The translations under genes and the position numbers were made by a program. A stretch of 64,000 bases of DNA, taken from assembly GCF_009756665.1 (NCBI RefSeq), contig NZ_CP037953.1, positions 3,100,001 through 3,164,000 on the forward strand. The letters run 5' to 3'. Below are positions 42,563 to 49,942 of the stretch, piece after piece; within the stretch, counting starts at the first letter, position 1, and each line of letters opens with the position of its first letter. The notes under the pieces are model-generated. The model was not told where the DNA came from. It was given only the letters and a program-made list of their open reading frames with translations, and made no database searches. This DNA comes from Permianibacter aggregans (GTDB lineage Bacteria; Pseudomonadota; Gammaproteobacteria; Enterobacterales; Permianibacteraceae).

Positions 42563-44386
42563 TTAAGCGCGAGCGCGGCGCGGTTCCAGGCAAATCAATG
42601 CCAGTAGCGCTGGCACGCCGAGCAAGGCGCAATTGATTAGCCAGACATAACGACGCGTGGCATTCATCGGCACGCGTCGTAACCACAATACGGCGATGAT
42701 GAAGGACGCAAGCATCAAGCCAATGGCGACCGGATAAAACACTGGCACATCGGGCAATGCATCCGCCTTCAGTGGCCAGGTCAAACCTTTATCGAGGACG
42801 CTATCCGGCCATTCGGCAAGCAGATGCAGCAGTGGTGAGAACCACCAGTCAACCTGTTGCAATGGTGAATGGTCGCGATGGATCTCGCGTTCGTACACGA
42901 GACTGGCGCGGCCCTCATCATCGACGTACAACACCTGCTGAAAAGGCATTGCATAGTGGTGGAACTGATTGAAGCCGATTTGGCGATGACCTTCTCCATA
43001 CATTGTTGAAACCAACCAGCCATCGAGCAGCTCCGCGATATCAACAAACTCCAATTGCGCAACACCATCTGGCAACGGCAATTGCCAATCGAGTATCGGC
43101 GGTGCATAGGCGGAAACCGCTTGGCGATCATCGCGATAAGCGAGCACGCGCTGATTGGTCAGCAGAAACATCCGATTGAATCGGCGTTCCGGGATATTCA
43201 CAAACTGTTCGCCTTGCGCCAAACGCAGTAGCTCGTGCGGGCGATTGCTGTCTTCGTCTATGGCATAAAGCGCCGAGCGGGTCATCAGGTAGCCTTCGTG
43301 AAGGGCGAACGGTACTTCACTGAACGGTGTCAGATCGCCTGTGCCGTTGACGCCCCACCAGCCGTGGTCGCTGCCATTTTGCGGATTGCGACCATGGAAT
43401 AGCATCCGGTCATGACTGAACGTCCAAAAGATGTTGCGCGTTTCGTCATACCACTGGGTCGGTACATTCAAATTGCTCAGTTGATGGCGTAGCGGAAAGC
43501 GATGCACGCTCGGATAAAGTCGAAGTGGCTCCATCAGCGGCAGTTGTTGCCGCCAGGATTCGGCGCGTTCATCTTCGCTGCCTTCGAGTGCCAACACCAT
43601 GGCCTTATTCGGTTCGGCACGCAGGCTTTCAATCACGCCACCTTTCGGCGGGTATTCGGTGTTCAGCGGATCCGTGCCGGCCATGATGCTACCGGTCACG
43701 AACAGAAACGAACCGAGTTCAAACACCAGCAGAAAAAATCCAAACTGCAGCGGCAGCGCCGTCAACAACAGCGTGATATTGCCTTGCACTGGTGCATCGC
43801 GATTGGCGCGAAAACTTTTTAACGTAATCCAACCAAGCCAGAGCAGCGCCAACGAAACCGGCAGCAACAGCCACCAAACCGAAATCAAATGCATGCTGAG
43901 TAAAATCGGTGCCGCCAACACCGCAATCGCGGCTTTATGATGGCTGACGCAGGCATGCGCGCCAGCAAGCCAGGCCATCATCGCAAACGCCAGCAAATGC
44001 ACCGCCGTCATATAGTGACGGGCATCAACGACTTTGCTCGTGAATAAATCGGTACCGAGCACCAGCACCAACATCGGCAGCAGCATGACAATGACCAGCA
44101 GCGTCAGTGCCGACAAGGCCAGCGCGCCGAAAATTTTGCTGGTCGATAACGGCCGGTGCATCAGCCATAGCCACTGGCTTGGCTTACGATAGCTGCCGAC
44201 TTGCACCAGCGCCAACGCCAGGCCAAGCACCAGATAAAACGCAAAGAACGGCACGCTTTCGAAATAAGCCTGCTGCAGCAAATCGGTCATCCGATTCAGA
44301 AACAACAGGATTAGCAGATGCGCAAGCATCGCGATCAACGCGACCAACCGAAAGCGGCGCAACTCGGAGAAAAACAAATCTTTCAT
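42563..44386 (-). CDS. ABC-transporter permease-like membrane protein with large extracytoplasmic domain
   Basis: A 607-residue protein. About six membrane helices occupy the first 240 residues ('LVALIAMLAHLLILLFLN', 'ALTLLVIVMLLPMLVLVLG'). A soluble region of about 300 residues follows ('LHEGYLMTRSALYAIDEDSN', propeller-like), then two C-terminal helices ('PVFYPVAIGLMLASFIIAVL'). The first half matches ABC-2-type permeases. It follows the ATPase gene by 12 bases on the same strand and precedes the S9 peptidase. The soluble insert is unusual for an ABC-2 permease and may sense a ligand or couple to the peptidase. The substrate is unknown. Confidence 0.72.
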   Translation of the reverse strand: MKDLFFSELRRFRLVALIAMLAHLLILLFLNRMTDLLQQAYFESVPFFAFYLVLGLALALVQVGSYRKPSQWLWLMHRPLSTSKIFGALALSALTLLVIVMLLPMLVLVLGTDLFTSKVVDARHYMTAVHLLAFAMMAWLAGAHACVSHHKAAIAVLAAPILLSMHLISVWWLLLPVSLALLWLGWITLKSFRANRDAPVQGNITLLLTALPLQFGFFLLVFELGSFLFVTGSIMAGTDPLNTEYPPKGGVIESLRAEPNKAMVLALEGSEDERAESWRQQLPLMEPLRLYPSVHRFPLRHQLSNLNVPTQWYDETRNIFWTFSHDRMLFHGRNPQNGSDHGWWGVNGTGDLTPFSEVPFALHEGYLMTRSALYAIDEDSNRPHELLRLAQGEQFVNIPERRFNRMFLLTNQRVLAYRDDRQAVSAYAPPILDWQLPLPDGVAQLEFVDIAELLDGWLVSTMYGEGHRQIGFNQFHHYAMPFQQVLYVDDEGRASLVYEREIHRDHSPLQQVDWWFSPLLHLLAEWPDSVLDKGLTWPLKADALPDVPVFYPVAIGLMLASFIIAVLWLRRVPMNATRRYVWLINCALLGVPALLALICLEPRRARA

Positions 44387-44398
44387 GTGAAGCGCTCC

Positions 44399-45352
44399 TT
44401 ACAGCGGTGCCGCGTGATGGCGGGCAAGAAAAGCATTGACGGCACGATCGAGGCTAACTACGCCACGGTAATGGCGGCGGGCACCCAGCGCTTCCAGTTG
44501 GGGGCCAAATGAGTCATCCTGATCAAGCACCAGATAATGAAACAGGCCATCGATGCGCTGCACCTGCAACACGCCCGGCAGCTTGTCATTTTCCGGCGCA
44601 ACGAAATTGAACTCAGCGACCCAGAGTGACACCCGCTCGCAGAATTCATCCGGCGGTGACATATGCTTCAACTCGCCGCGCTCCAGAATGATCAGGTTGT
44701 CGGCCAGCCGTTCGATTTCTTCCATTTGATGCGAGCAGTAAATGATCGTGCAGTCAGTTTGATCAACGGCGTACAACACCGCCTCAAGAAACGCGCGTTT
44801 GGCGACGACATCAAGGCCCAGGGTTGGCTCATCAAGAATCAATAACTCCGGTTGTTGCGCCAGCGCCATCGCCAGATTTACACCGGCACGTTCACCTCGC
44901 GACAGCTCCTTGACGCGCTGCTCAGGCAACACATGAAAATGGCCGACAATATGCTGATAGCGCGTTTCATCCCAACGCGGATACAAACGCCGTTGCATCG
45001 CCACCACTTCATCAACGCGCAGCCAGCTTGGCAGGCTGTGCTCTTCATTGACAAAGCCGATACGGCCGCGATCCATTTGCGTAAGCTGGTTGCAATCGCG
45101 ACCAAGAATCCGTGCGCTGCCGGAAGTGGCCGATTGAAAGCCAAGCAGAATCCGGAACAGTGAGGATTTACCGGCGCCATTGGCGCCGACAATCGCATGA
45201 ATGCGACCGCGCGGAATGCGCAAATTCAAACCATTGAGCGCCTTGCGCTTGCCATAACAAAGCGTCAGGTTTTCTGTTTCAATGACGCAATCCGTGGGCG
45301 CCGGTTCCGGTGCCGTCATCGGTGCAATCACTTGCAAAGAGGGAGCAGACAT
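44399..45352 (-). CDS. ABC transporter ATP-binding protein
   Basis: 317 residues from the ATG at 45352, with AAGGA at good spacing; the longer frame would include C-rich repeat DNA. Walker A is 'GANGAGKSSLFRILLGF', the signature 'KELSRGERAGVNLAMALAQQ', Walker B 'LLILDEPTLGLD' and the switch His in 'IIYCSHQMEEIERLA'. It is an ABC-2/YtrB-type ATPase with an extra C-terminal domain of about 90 residues. It is encoded with a GntR regulator upstream and its permease downstream, the usual layout of YtrA-controlled exporters involved in envelope or antibiotic stress. Confidence 0.9.
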   Translation of the reverse strand: MSAPSLQVIAPMTAPEPAPTDCVIETENLTLCYGKRKALNGLNLRIPRGRIHAIVGANGAGKSSLFRILLGFQSATSGSARILGRDCNQLTQMDRGRIGFVNEEHSLPSWLRVDEVVAMQRRLYPRWDETRYQHIVGHFHVLPEQRVKELSRGERAGVNLAMALAQQPELLILDEPTLGLDVVAKRAFLEAVLYAVDQTDCTIIYCSHQMEEIERLADNLIILERGELKHMSPPDEFCERVSLWVAEFNFVAPENDKLPGVLQVQRIDGLFHYLVLDQDDSFGPQLEALGARRHYRGVVSLDRAVNAFLARHHAAPL

Positions 45353-45381
45353 AAGCATTCCTTCGTAAAAAACTCTGTCGT

Positions 45382-45517
45382 TCCCCCTCCTGCCAAGGAG
45401 AGGGTCAGGGGGGGGGGGGGGTTCATGTCTTTCGCGATGAAAGATGAAAGCCAACCACCCCCAACCCCTCCTTGGCAGGAGGGGGATTAAAGGCTTCCCT
45501 CCTTGGCAGGAGGGGGA
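45382..45517. repeat. Cluster of three palindromic C/G-rich repeats with a G14 tract
   Basis: tccccctcctgccaaggag (45382-45400) faces its exact inverse complement (45468-45486), and a third copy of the latter lies at 45499-45517. Between the first two, 14 consecutive G occupy 45408-45421. The block fills the gap between gntR and the ABC ATPase gene, so it is transcribed with them. It is related to the repeat arms at 51817-53700. Confidence 0.75.
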
Positions 45518-45526
45518 TCAAAAACC

Positions 45527-45934
45527 TCAAGCACGGCGTTTCAAACACGGCGCCAGTGTTGATTCCAAGCGCGCCAGCACCGTTTCCAGCGGATAACCAA
45601 GCCCCACTACTTCGGCGGTAAAGCTGTCGACGGCGAGGCTCAGTCGGCGCTCGCGTTCAGAGTCCGACAGCAATTGCCGCGGTTCGGCAACAAACAATCC
45701 CAGACCTTGGCGGGCATCCAGCCAGCCTTCATTGGTCAGCTCGGTATAAGCCTTGGCGACTGTGTTCGGGTTAATCGTCAATTGCTGGGCCAGGCCGCGT
45801 ACGCTCGGCAACTGGCTGCCGACCGGCAGCTCGCCGCTGGCGATCTGCAGGCGAATGCCGTCGGTAATCTGTTTGCCGAGCGGCCGCGGGTCGGCGGCAC
45901 TGAGCTGCAACATCAATGGAACGGTTCGGGACAT
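45527..45934 (-). CDS. GntR-family regulator, YtrA subfamily
   Basis: A 135-residue protein. The winged helix covers about 12-80 ('PLGKQITDGIRLQIASGELP', 'LPSVRGLAQQLTINPNTVAK', 'DARQGLGLFVAEP') and the helical tail of about 45 residues is the short dimerisation part typical of YtrA-type repressors. It is the first gene of the minus-strand operon with the ABC transporter and S9 peptidase. A likely operator with ACTGTA/TACAGT arms lies just upstream. Such regulators usually repress their own ABC exporter and are released by cell-envelope stress or antibiotics; the inducer here is unknown. Confidence 0.9.
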   Translation of the reverse strand: MSRTVPLMLQLSAADPRPLGKQITDGIRLQIASGELPVGSQLPSVRGLAQQLTINPNTVAKAYTELTNEGWLDARQGLGLFVAEPRQLLSDSERERRLSLAVDSFTAEVVGLGYPLETVLARLESTLAPCLKRRA

Positions 45935-45954
45935 CGCGGTGTTTCCCTGTATCT

Positions 45955-45979
45955 ACTGTATTATTTGTAATGGTACAGT
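45955..45979. promoter_or_regulatory. Candidate GntR/YtrA operator
   Basis: ACTGTA (45955-45960) and TACAGT (45974-45979) form an inverted repeat around AT-rich sequence, about 20-45 bases upstream of the gntR start. It overlaps the region where the minus-strand promoter would lie. Confidence 0.5.
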
Positions 45980-46066
45980 GCCAGCTAGGCAGAGGACATG
46001 TCAAGCGCAAGGTTCAGCGGTACGATGTCCGGATTGTTAACAATCATTTCCCGGAGTGGGCATTCC

Positions 46067-46402
46067 ATGACTGAACTACAAATCACCGACCTGGTCGTCG
46101 GCGAAGGCAAAGCCGCCGTCAAAGGCGCGCTGATCACTACCCATTACACCGGTTGGCTGGAGGATGGAACGAAATTCGATTCCTCGCATGATCGCGGCCA
46201 GCCATTCCAATGCGTCATCGGCACCGGCCGGGTCATCAAAGGCTGGGATCAAGGCATTGTCGGCATGCAAGTCGGCGGCAAGCGCAAATTGTTTGTGCCT
46301 TCGCACCTGGCCTATGGCGAGCGCGGCGCCGGTGCCTTGATTCAACCGAATGCGAATCTGATTTTTGAAGTGGAATTGCTGGAAGTGCTGACCCGCGACT
46401 GA
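46067..46402 (+). CDS. FKBP-type peptidyl-prolyl cis-trans isomerase, paralogue 2
   Basis: A 111-residue minimal FKBP without signal peptide: 'ITTHYTGWLEDGTKFDSS', 'GRVIKGWDQGIVGMQVGGKR', 'FVPSHLAYGERGAG' and 'NLIFEVELLEV'. It is paralogous to 38480-38818 with conserved length and catalytic pocket. The ATG at 46067 is preceded by ccggagtggg. It is followed 20 bases later by the second thioesterase, so the gene pair is repeated in the same order and spacing class. It is divergent from gntR. A cytosolic folding or regulatory role is possible. Confidence 0.9.
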   Translation: MTELQITDLVVGEGKAAVKGALITTHYTGWLEDGTKFDSSHDRGQPFQCVIGTGRVIKGWDQGIVGMQVGGKRKLFVPSHLAYGERGAGALIQPNANLIFEVELLEVLTRD

Positions 46403-46422
46403 GCATAAAAAAGGAGAACACC

Positions 46423-46878
46423 ATGTTCGAAACAACATCGCTCGCCGGCTGGGGCGATATGGATTTCAATTCCCATATGCGCAACACCGCGTACCTGGAT
46501 AAATCCGGCGATGCACGCATGCAGTTTTTCGCCGCACACGATTTTCCGGTGCCGGAATTTGCCCGCTTGCGCATCGGCCCGGTGGTCATGAAAGACGAAG
46601 TCGAATACTTCCGCGAAATCCATTTGCTGGAGCAAATCAAGGTCACGCTGGCACTGGTCGCGATGGCCGAAGACGGCAGCCGCTTTCAACTGCGCAACGA
46701 ATTCTTTCGCGCCGACGGCCAACTCGCGGCGCGCGTTACCTCTACCGGCGGCTGGTTGGATTTAGGCCGGCGCAAACTGATTGCCCCGCCAGAAGGCTTG
46801 CTCGCCGCCATGCGCATCATGGGGCAGGGCAGCGAGGTGAAAATTCTGCCGTCGAGTTTGAGCGCCAAAGCGCCATGA
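46423..46878 (+). CDS. Hotdog-fold (4HBT) thioesterase, paralogue 2
   Basis: A 151-residue protein. It has 'AGWGDMDFNSHMRNTAYLDK', 'LRIGPVVMKDEVEYFREIHL', 'FQLRNEFFRADGQLAARVTS' and 'GGWLDLGRRKLIAPPEGLL'. By eye it is about two-thirds identical to 38861-39337, with all hotdog active-site positions kept in both. aaggag lies before the ATG. It forms a two-gene unit with the preceding FKBP. The substrate is unknown; the family commonly acts on acyl-CoA. Confidence 0.85.
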   Translation: MFETTSLAGWGDMDFNSHMRNTAYLDKSGDARMQFFAAHDFPVPEFARLRIGPVVMKDEVEYFREIHLLEQIKVTLALVAMAEDGSRFQLRNEFFRADGQLAARVTSTGGWLDLGRRKLIAPPEGLLAAMRIMGQGSEVKILPSSLSAKAP

Positions 46879-46964
46879 CAACGCTTGGTTTCTGCTGCAC
46901 CGCGATTTGCCAAGGCAAGCAGAATCCGTAACTATTCAATGCTTCAGCTCTGGGCTGGTTTTTC

Positions 46965-46989
46965 TCCCTCCCCCCTGGTGGGGGAGGGA
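46965..46989. repeat. C/G-rich palindrome
   Basis: TCCCTCCCCC (46965-46974) pairs with GGGGGAGGGA (46980-46989), followed by acggggagagggggt. It is a common style of intergenic palindrome in gammaproteobacteria and may act as a terminator for the thioesterase gene. Confidence 0.55.
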
Positions 46990-47041
46990 CGGGGAGAGGG
47001 GGTCCCTTCTTCCAACAATAGACAACGGAGAGAACCCAATC

Positions 47042-47470
47042 ATGAAAACCATGCTGCTCAATATCGCCGCTGTCGTTGTCGGTCTTGTCGTCGGCAGCAT
47101 CGTCAACATGGGGCTGATCATGATCAGCGGTCATATTATCCCGCCGCCAGAAGGCGCCGAAGTCACGACGATGGAAGGTTTGAAAGCGACCATGCATTTA
47201 TTCGAGCCAAAGAATTTCCTGTTCCCGTTTTTGGCGCATGCGCTGGGCACCTTGGTTGGAGCCTTTGTCGCGGCTTCGATTGCCGCCAGTCACCGGATGA
47301 AATTCGCCATCGCCATTGGCTGTCTGTTTATGCTCGGTGGCATCACCAATGTGTTTCTGTTGCCGTCACCCCTATGGTTCTCGGTCGTAGATGTCGGCTT
47401 GGCCTATATTCCCATGGCTTGGCTCGGTGGCAGCTTGGCCGCTAAGCTCAGGGTGTCGGCCAACCAGTAA
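47042..47470 (+). CDS. Small four-helix inner-membrane protein, unknown function
   Basis: A 142-residue protein with four hydrophobic segments: 'LLNIAAVVVGLVVGSIVNMG', 'FLAHALGTLVGAFVAASIAA', 'FAIAIGCLFMLGGITNVF' and 'VVDVGLAYIPMAWLGGSLAA'. A periplasmic loop between helices 1 and 2 contains 'GHIIPPPEGAEVTTMEGLKA'. Similar small proteins are annotated only as hypothetical membrane proteins. ggagag precedes the ATG by nine bases. It is followed by the OmpA-type gene on the same strand 47 bases on, so they could be co-transcribed. Confidence 0.7.
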   Translation: MKTMLLNIAAVVVGLVVGSIVNMGLIMISGHIIPPPEGAEVTTMEGLKATMHLFEPKNFLFPFLAHALGTLVGAFVAASIAASHRMKFAIAIGCLFMLGGITNVFLLPSPLWFSVVDVGLAYIPMAWLGGSLAAKLRVSANQ

Positions 47471-47517
47471 TCCCCAATCTTTCAAACGGAACTACTCATC
47501 ACAGCAAGGAGCAACAC

Positions 47518-48486
47518 GTGAAATACCTGATTCTGACGCTGAGCCTTTTGGTTTCATTCCATTCCTTCGCTGCCGATATTCCGGGCAGCAAAGATCACCC
47601 GATGATCTCGCGCTACCCGGAATCGGAAATCATCAAGTACGAGCAACGCGAATTTGACCAAGTCAAACTCGTCAAAGCGCCCATTCAAGTGCGTGGTGAT
47701 TTGAGCAAGAACGATGATGCCGTGCTGAAGCTCGAAGGCAAATACACCCGCATTTCCTATCGCGCACCAGCCAATCGCAGTGTGTTCGAAGTCTACAAAA
47801 ACTACGAGCAAGCACTGACTGGCGCCGGTTTTGACGTGCTCTATCAATGCCACGACGCCGAATGCGATCTGAAATTCAAAGGCCGCGCCTTCAACGAAGC
47901 CGTCACGCCAAAAGACATGTCTGTCTACATGGGCTTTCACGAAAAAGACCAGCGCTACCTGCTGGCCAAACTGAAACGCAATGATTCCGTCACCCATGTC
48001 GCGGTGTATGTGATCAAAGCCTACGGCGTCGGCGGCCCAAATAAAGATCGCATCTTTACCAACCTGCAAATCGTCGAATCCGCCGACATGCAAACCGGCC
48101 TCGTCACTGTCGATGCCGCCGCCATGGCCAAGGGCCTGGAAACCGAAGGCCATATCGCACTCTATGGCATTTACTTCGATACCGATAAATCCGATGTAAA
48201 GCCAGAGTCCGATGCCGCGCTAAAAGAAATTGCTACGCTGCTGCAACAACAACCGAAACTGAACCTGCTGGTTGTCGGCCATACCGACAACGTCGGTGAG
48301 CTGCGCTACAACCAGCAATTGTCCGAGCGTCGGGCGGCGGCGGTCGTCGAGGCGTTGAACAAACGCTTTGGTGTGGCGAAAGCCCGATTAACGCCGGTAG
48401 GTGTCGGTATGGCAGCGCCGGTTGCCAGCAATGAGGGTGAGGCGGGCAGGGCAAAGAATCGGCGGGTGGAGTTGGTAAAACGCTGA
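47518..48486 (+). CDS. DUF4892 + OmpA-like C-terminal domain envelope protein
   Basis: A 322-residue protein beginning with GTG (AAGGAG six bases upstream). Signal peptide (1-19, ...FHSFAA), then the DUF4892 N-terminal domain ('DIPGSKDHPMISRYPESEII') over about 20-200, and an OmpA-like peptidoglycan-binding domain ('ALYGIYFDTDKSDVKPESDA', 'LLVVGHTDNVGELRYNQQLS', 'KNRRVELVKR'). The OmpA domain has the conserved Asp and Arg for diaminopimelate. It probably tethers the outer membrane or a periplasmic protein to the wall. No lipobox is seen. Confidence 0.88.
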   Translation: MKYLILTLSLLVSFHSFAADIPGSKDHPMISRYPESEIIKYEQREFDQVKLVKAPIQVRGDLSKNDDAVLKLEGKYTRISYRAPANRSVFEVYKNYEQALTGAGFDVLYQCHDAECDLKFKGRAFNEAVTPKDMSVYMGFHEKDQRYLLAKLKRNDSVTHVAVYVIKAYGVGGPNKDRIFTNLQIVESADMQTGLVTVDAAAMAKGLETEGHIALYGIYFDTDKSDVKPESDAALKEIATLLQQQPKLNLLVVGHTDNVGELRYNQQLSERRAAAVVEALNKRFGVAKARLTPVGVGMAAPVASNEGEAGRAKNRRVELVKR

Positions 48487-48605
48487 ACGGTTTTTGGAAA
48501 AAACTTAAGAGATATGGCCCGGTAAAATCCATTCGTGCATTAGGTTTTTTCGGGCATTTAAAATGCTAGACCACAGTGATTTTCCGCTTTGCTGATGGAG
48601 GATAT

Positions 48606-49802
48606 ATGGGGTTTCGATTCAGAAAATCAGTCAAATTAGGAAAATTTGCCAGAGTTAATTTTAGTGGCAGTGGAGCAAGTTTATCCTTAGGGCCTCGAGG
48701 AGCATCGCTTAATGTGTCTTCACGTGGAACTTACGTAAATATGGGGATACCTGGTTCGGGAATCTCGTATAGAGCAAAGATTACTGAGGGGAACGGGAAA
48801 GGTAATAGTGGACTAGATACTTCAGCTTCAAATAAGTATGACGTCAGAATAGACGAGCAGGGTGAGCTTGTTTTTTCAATGAATGGAGGTGAAGTCGTTC
48901 CTCCAGAGCTTGAATATACGGCGAGACGTGAGATGTATAGTGAGTCTTTAAGGCTTCTAGAGTTTTACATCAAACACAATTGCTCAGATGGAGAATTACT
49001 TGCAAATTTTTATCAGAGTACTCCATGTGTAAGTGTGCCTCAATATACCACTCTACCATTTGATGACAAGCCAAGTCCTCCCAACCTTAAAAGACATGGG
49101 GTTCTCTCTTTGCTTCTGCCGTTCTTTCGAAGAAAGGTCGATGAAATGAACTATGTAGCGTTAGCGGAGTATCAGCAGCAGCTGAATGATTGGAGCTCTG
49201 CGAGAATGGTTCATGAGGAGAAAGAGTCGAGCAGGAAGTACCTGATAGAGCGAGGAATTTACGAGTCTGAAGAGTGCATGGAGGAGTATTTTGAAAGTGT
49301 ACTCGATAGTATTAACTGGCCTAGGGAAACACTTGTCTCATTTCAGGTGTTCTGTGGTGGAACAAAGTTGGCAATTGACGTTGACCTTCCCGAACTTGAA
49401 GACATGCCTACAGAGGTGGCTAGAGTGGTCAAAGAAAAGCCATACGTGTTCTTAAGGAGGGAACCCATCTCTCCGAGTAAGCAAATGAAAGTCTATATGC
49501 ATCATGTTCATGGAGTAGCACTTAGACTGTTGGGCGAGGCGTTTTCCGCATTGCCACTTCTCGAAAGGGTTGTGATTAGCGGCTACACACAAAGGTGGTC
49601 CTCAGACACTCTCCAAATAGAAGATGAGTATATATATTCATGCGCAGTAGAAAGAGGCGAGTGGATGTCTCTTTACGATATTCTAAGCGCTGGGGAGGAA
49701 CCACAAAAGCTGTTTGCAAATATCAGCCGGTTGAGAAGAAAAATGACCCAAAAAGGAAAGTTTACGACTATTGAACCTTTTGAACCAACATTTGAGTTCT
49801 AA
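48606..49802 (+). CDS. DUF4236-domain protein on AT-rich, probably foreign DNA
   Basis: 398 residues from the ATG at 48606 (GGAGG five bases upstream). The N-terminal DUF4236 module is clear: 'MGFRFRKSVKLGKFARVNFS', 'GSGASLSLGPRGASLNVSSR' and 'GTYVNMGIPGSGISYRAKI', a short beta-rich repeat domain. The remaining about 330 residues are not recognised, with charged helices ('YLIERGIYESEECMEEYFES'). Codon use differs sharply from all neighbours: AGA, AGG, TTA, ATA and AGT are frequent and the region is visibly AT-rich. It stands alone between two host-like genes, suggesting recent acquisition; no integrase or repeat borders it. Confidence 0.82.
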   Translation: MGFRFRKSVKLGKFARVNFSGSGASLSLGPRGASLNVSSRGTYVNMGIPGSGISYRAKITEGNGKGNSGLDTSASNKYDVRIDEQGELVFSMNGGEVVPPELEYTARREMYSESLRLLEFYIKHNCSDGELLANFYQSTPCVSVPQYTTLPFDDKPSPPNLKRHGVLSLLLPFFRRKVDEMNYVALAEYQQQLNDWSSARMVHEEKESSRKYLIERGIYESEECMEEYFESVLDSINWPRETLVSFQVFCGGTKLAIDVDLPELEDMPTEVARVVKEKPYVFLRREPISPSKQMKVYMHHVHGVALRLLGEAFSALPLLERVVISGYTQRWSSDTLQIEDEYIYSCAVERGEWMSLYDILSAGEEPQKLFANISRLRRKMTQKGKFTTIEPFEPTFEF

Positions 49803-49942
49803 TAGGCTGCAACCTATCGCTCAGTTCATAAAACTTGCAGAACTCAAAAAGACTTCGCTCACAATAGGGACTATTCACCCCCCGCTTGCCCTGCCCCAAT
49901 CCCTCTGATTATCATCCCCCATCATTTATCTGGAGCATCAAT

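Noticed and set aside
45382-45517. Possible CRISPR-like array
   Set aside because: Only three copies in mixed orientation, with unequal spacing and no cas genes.
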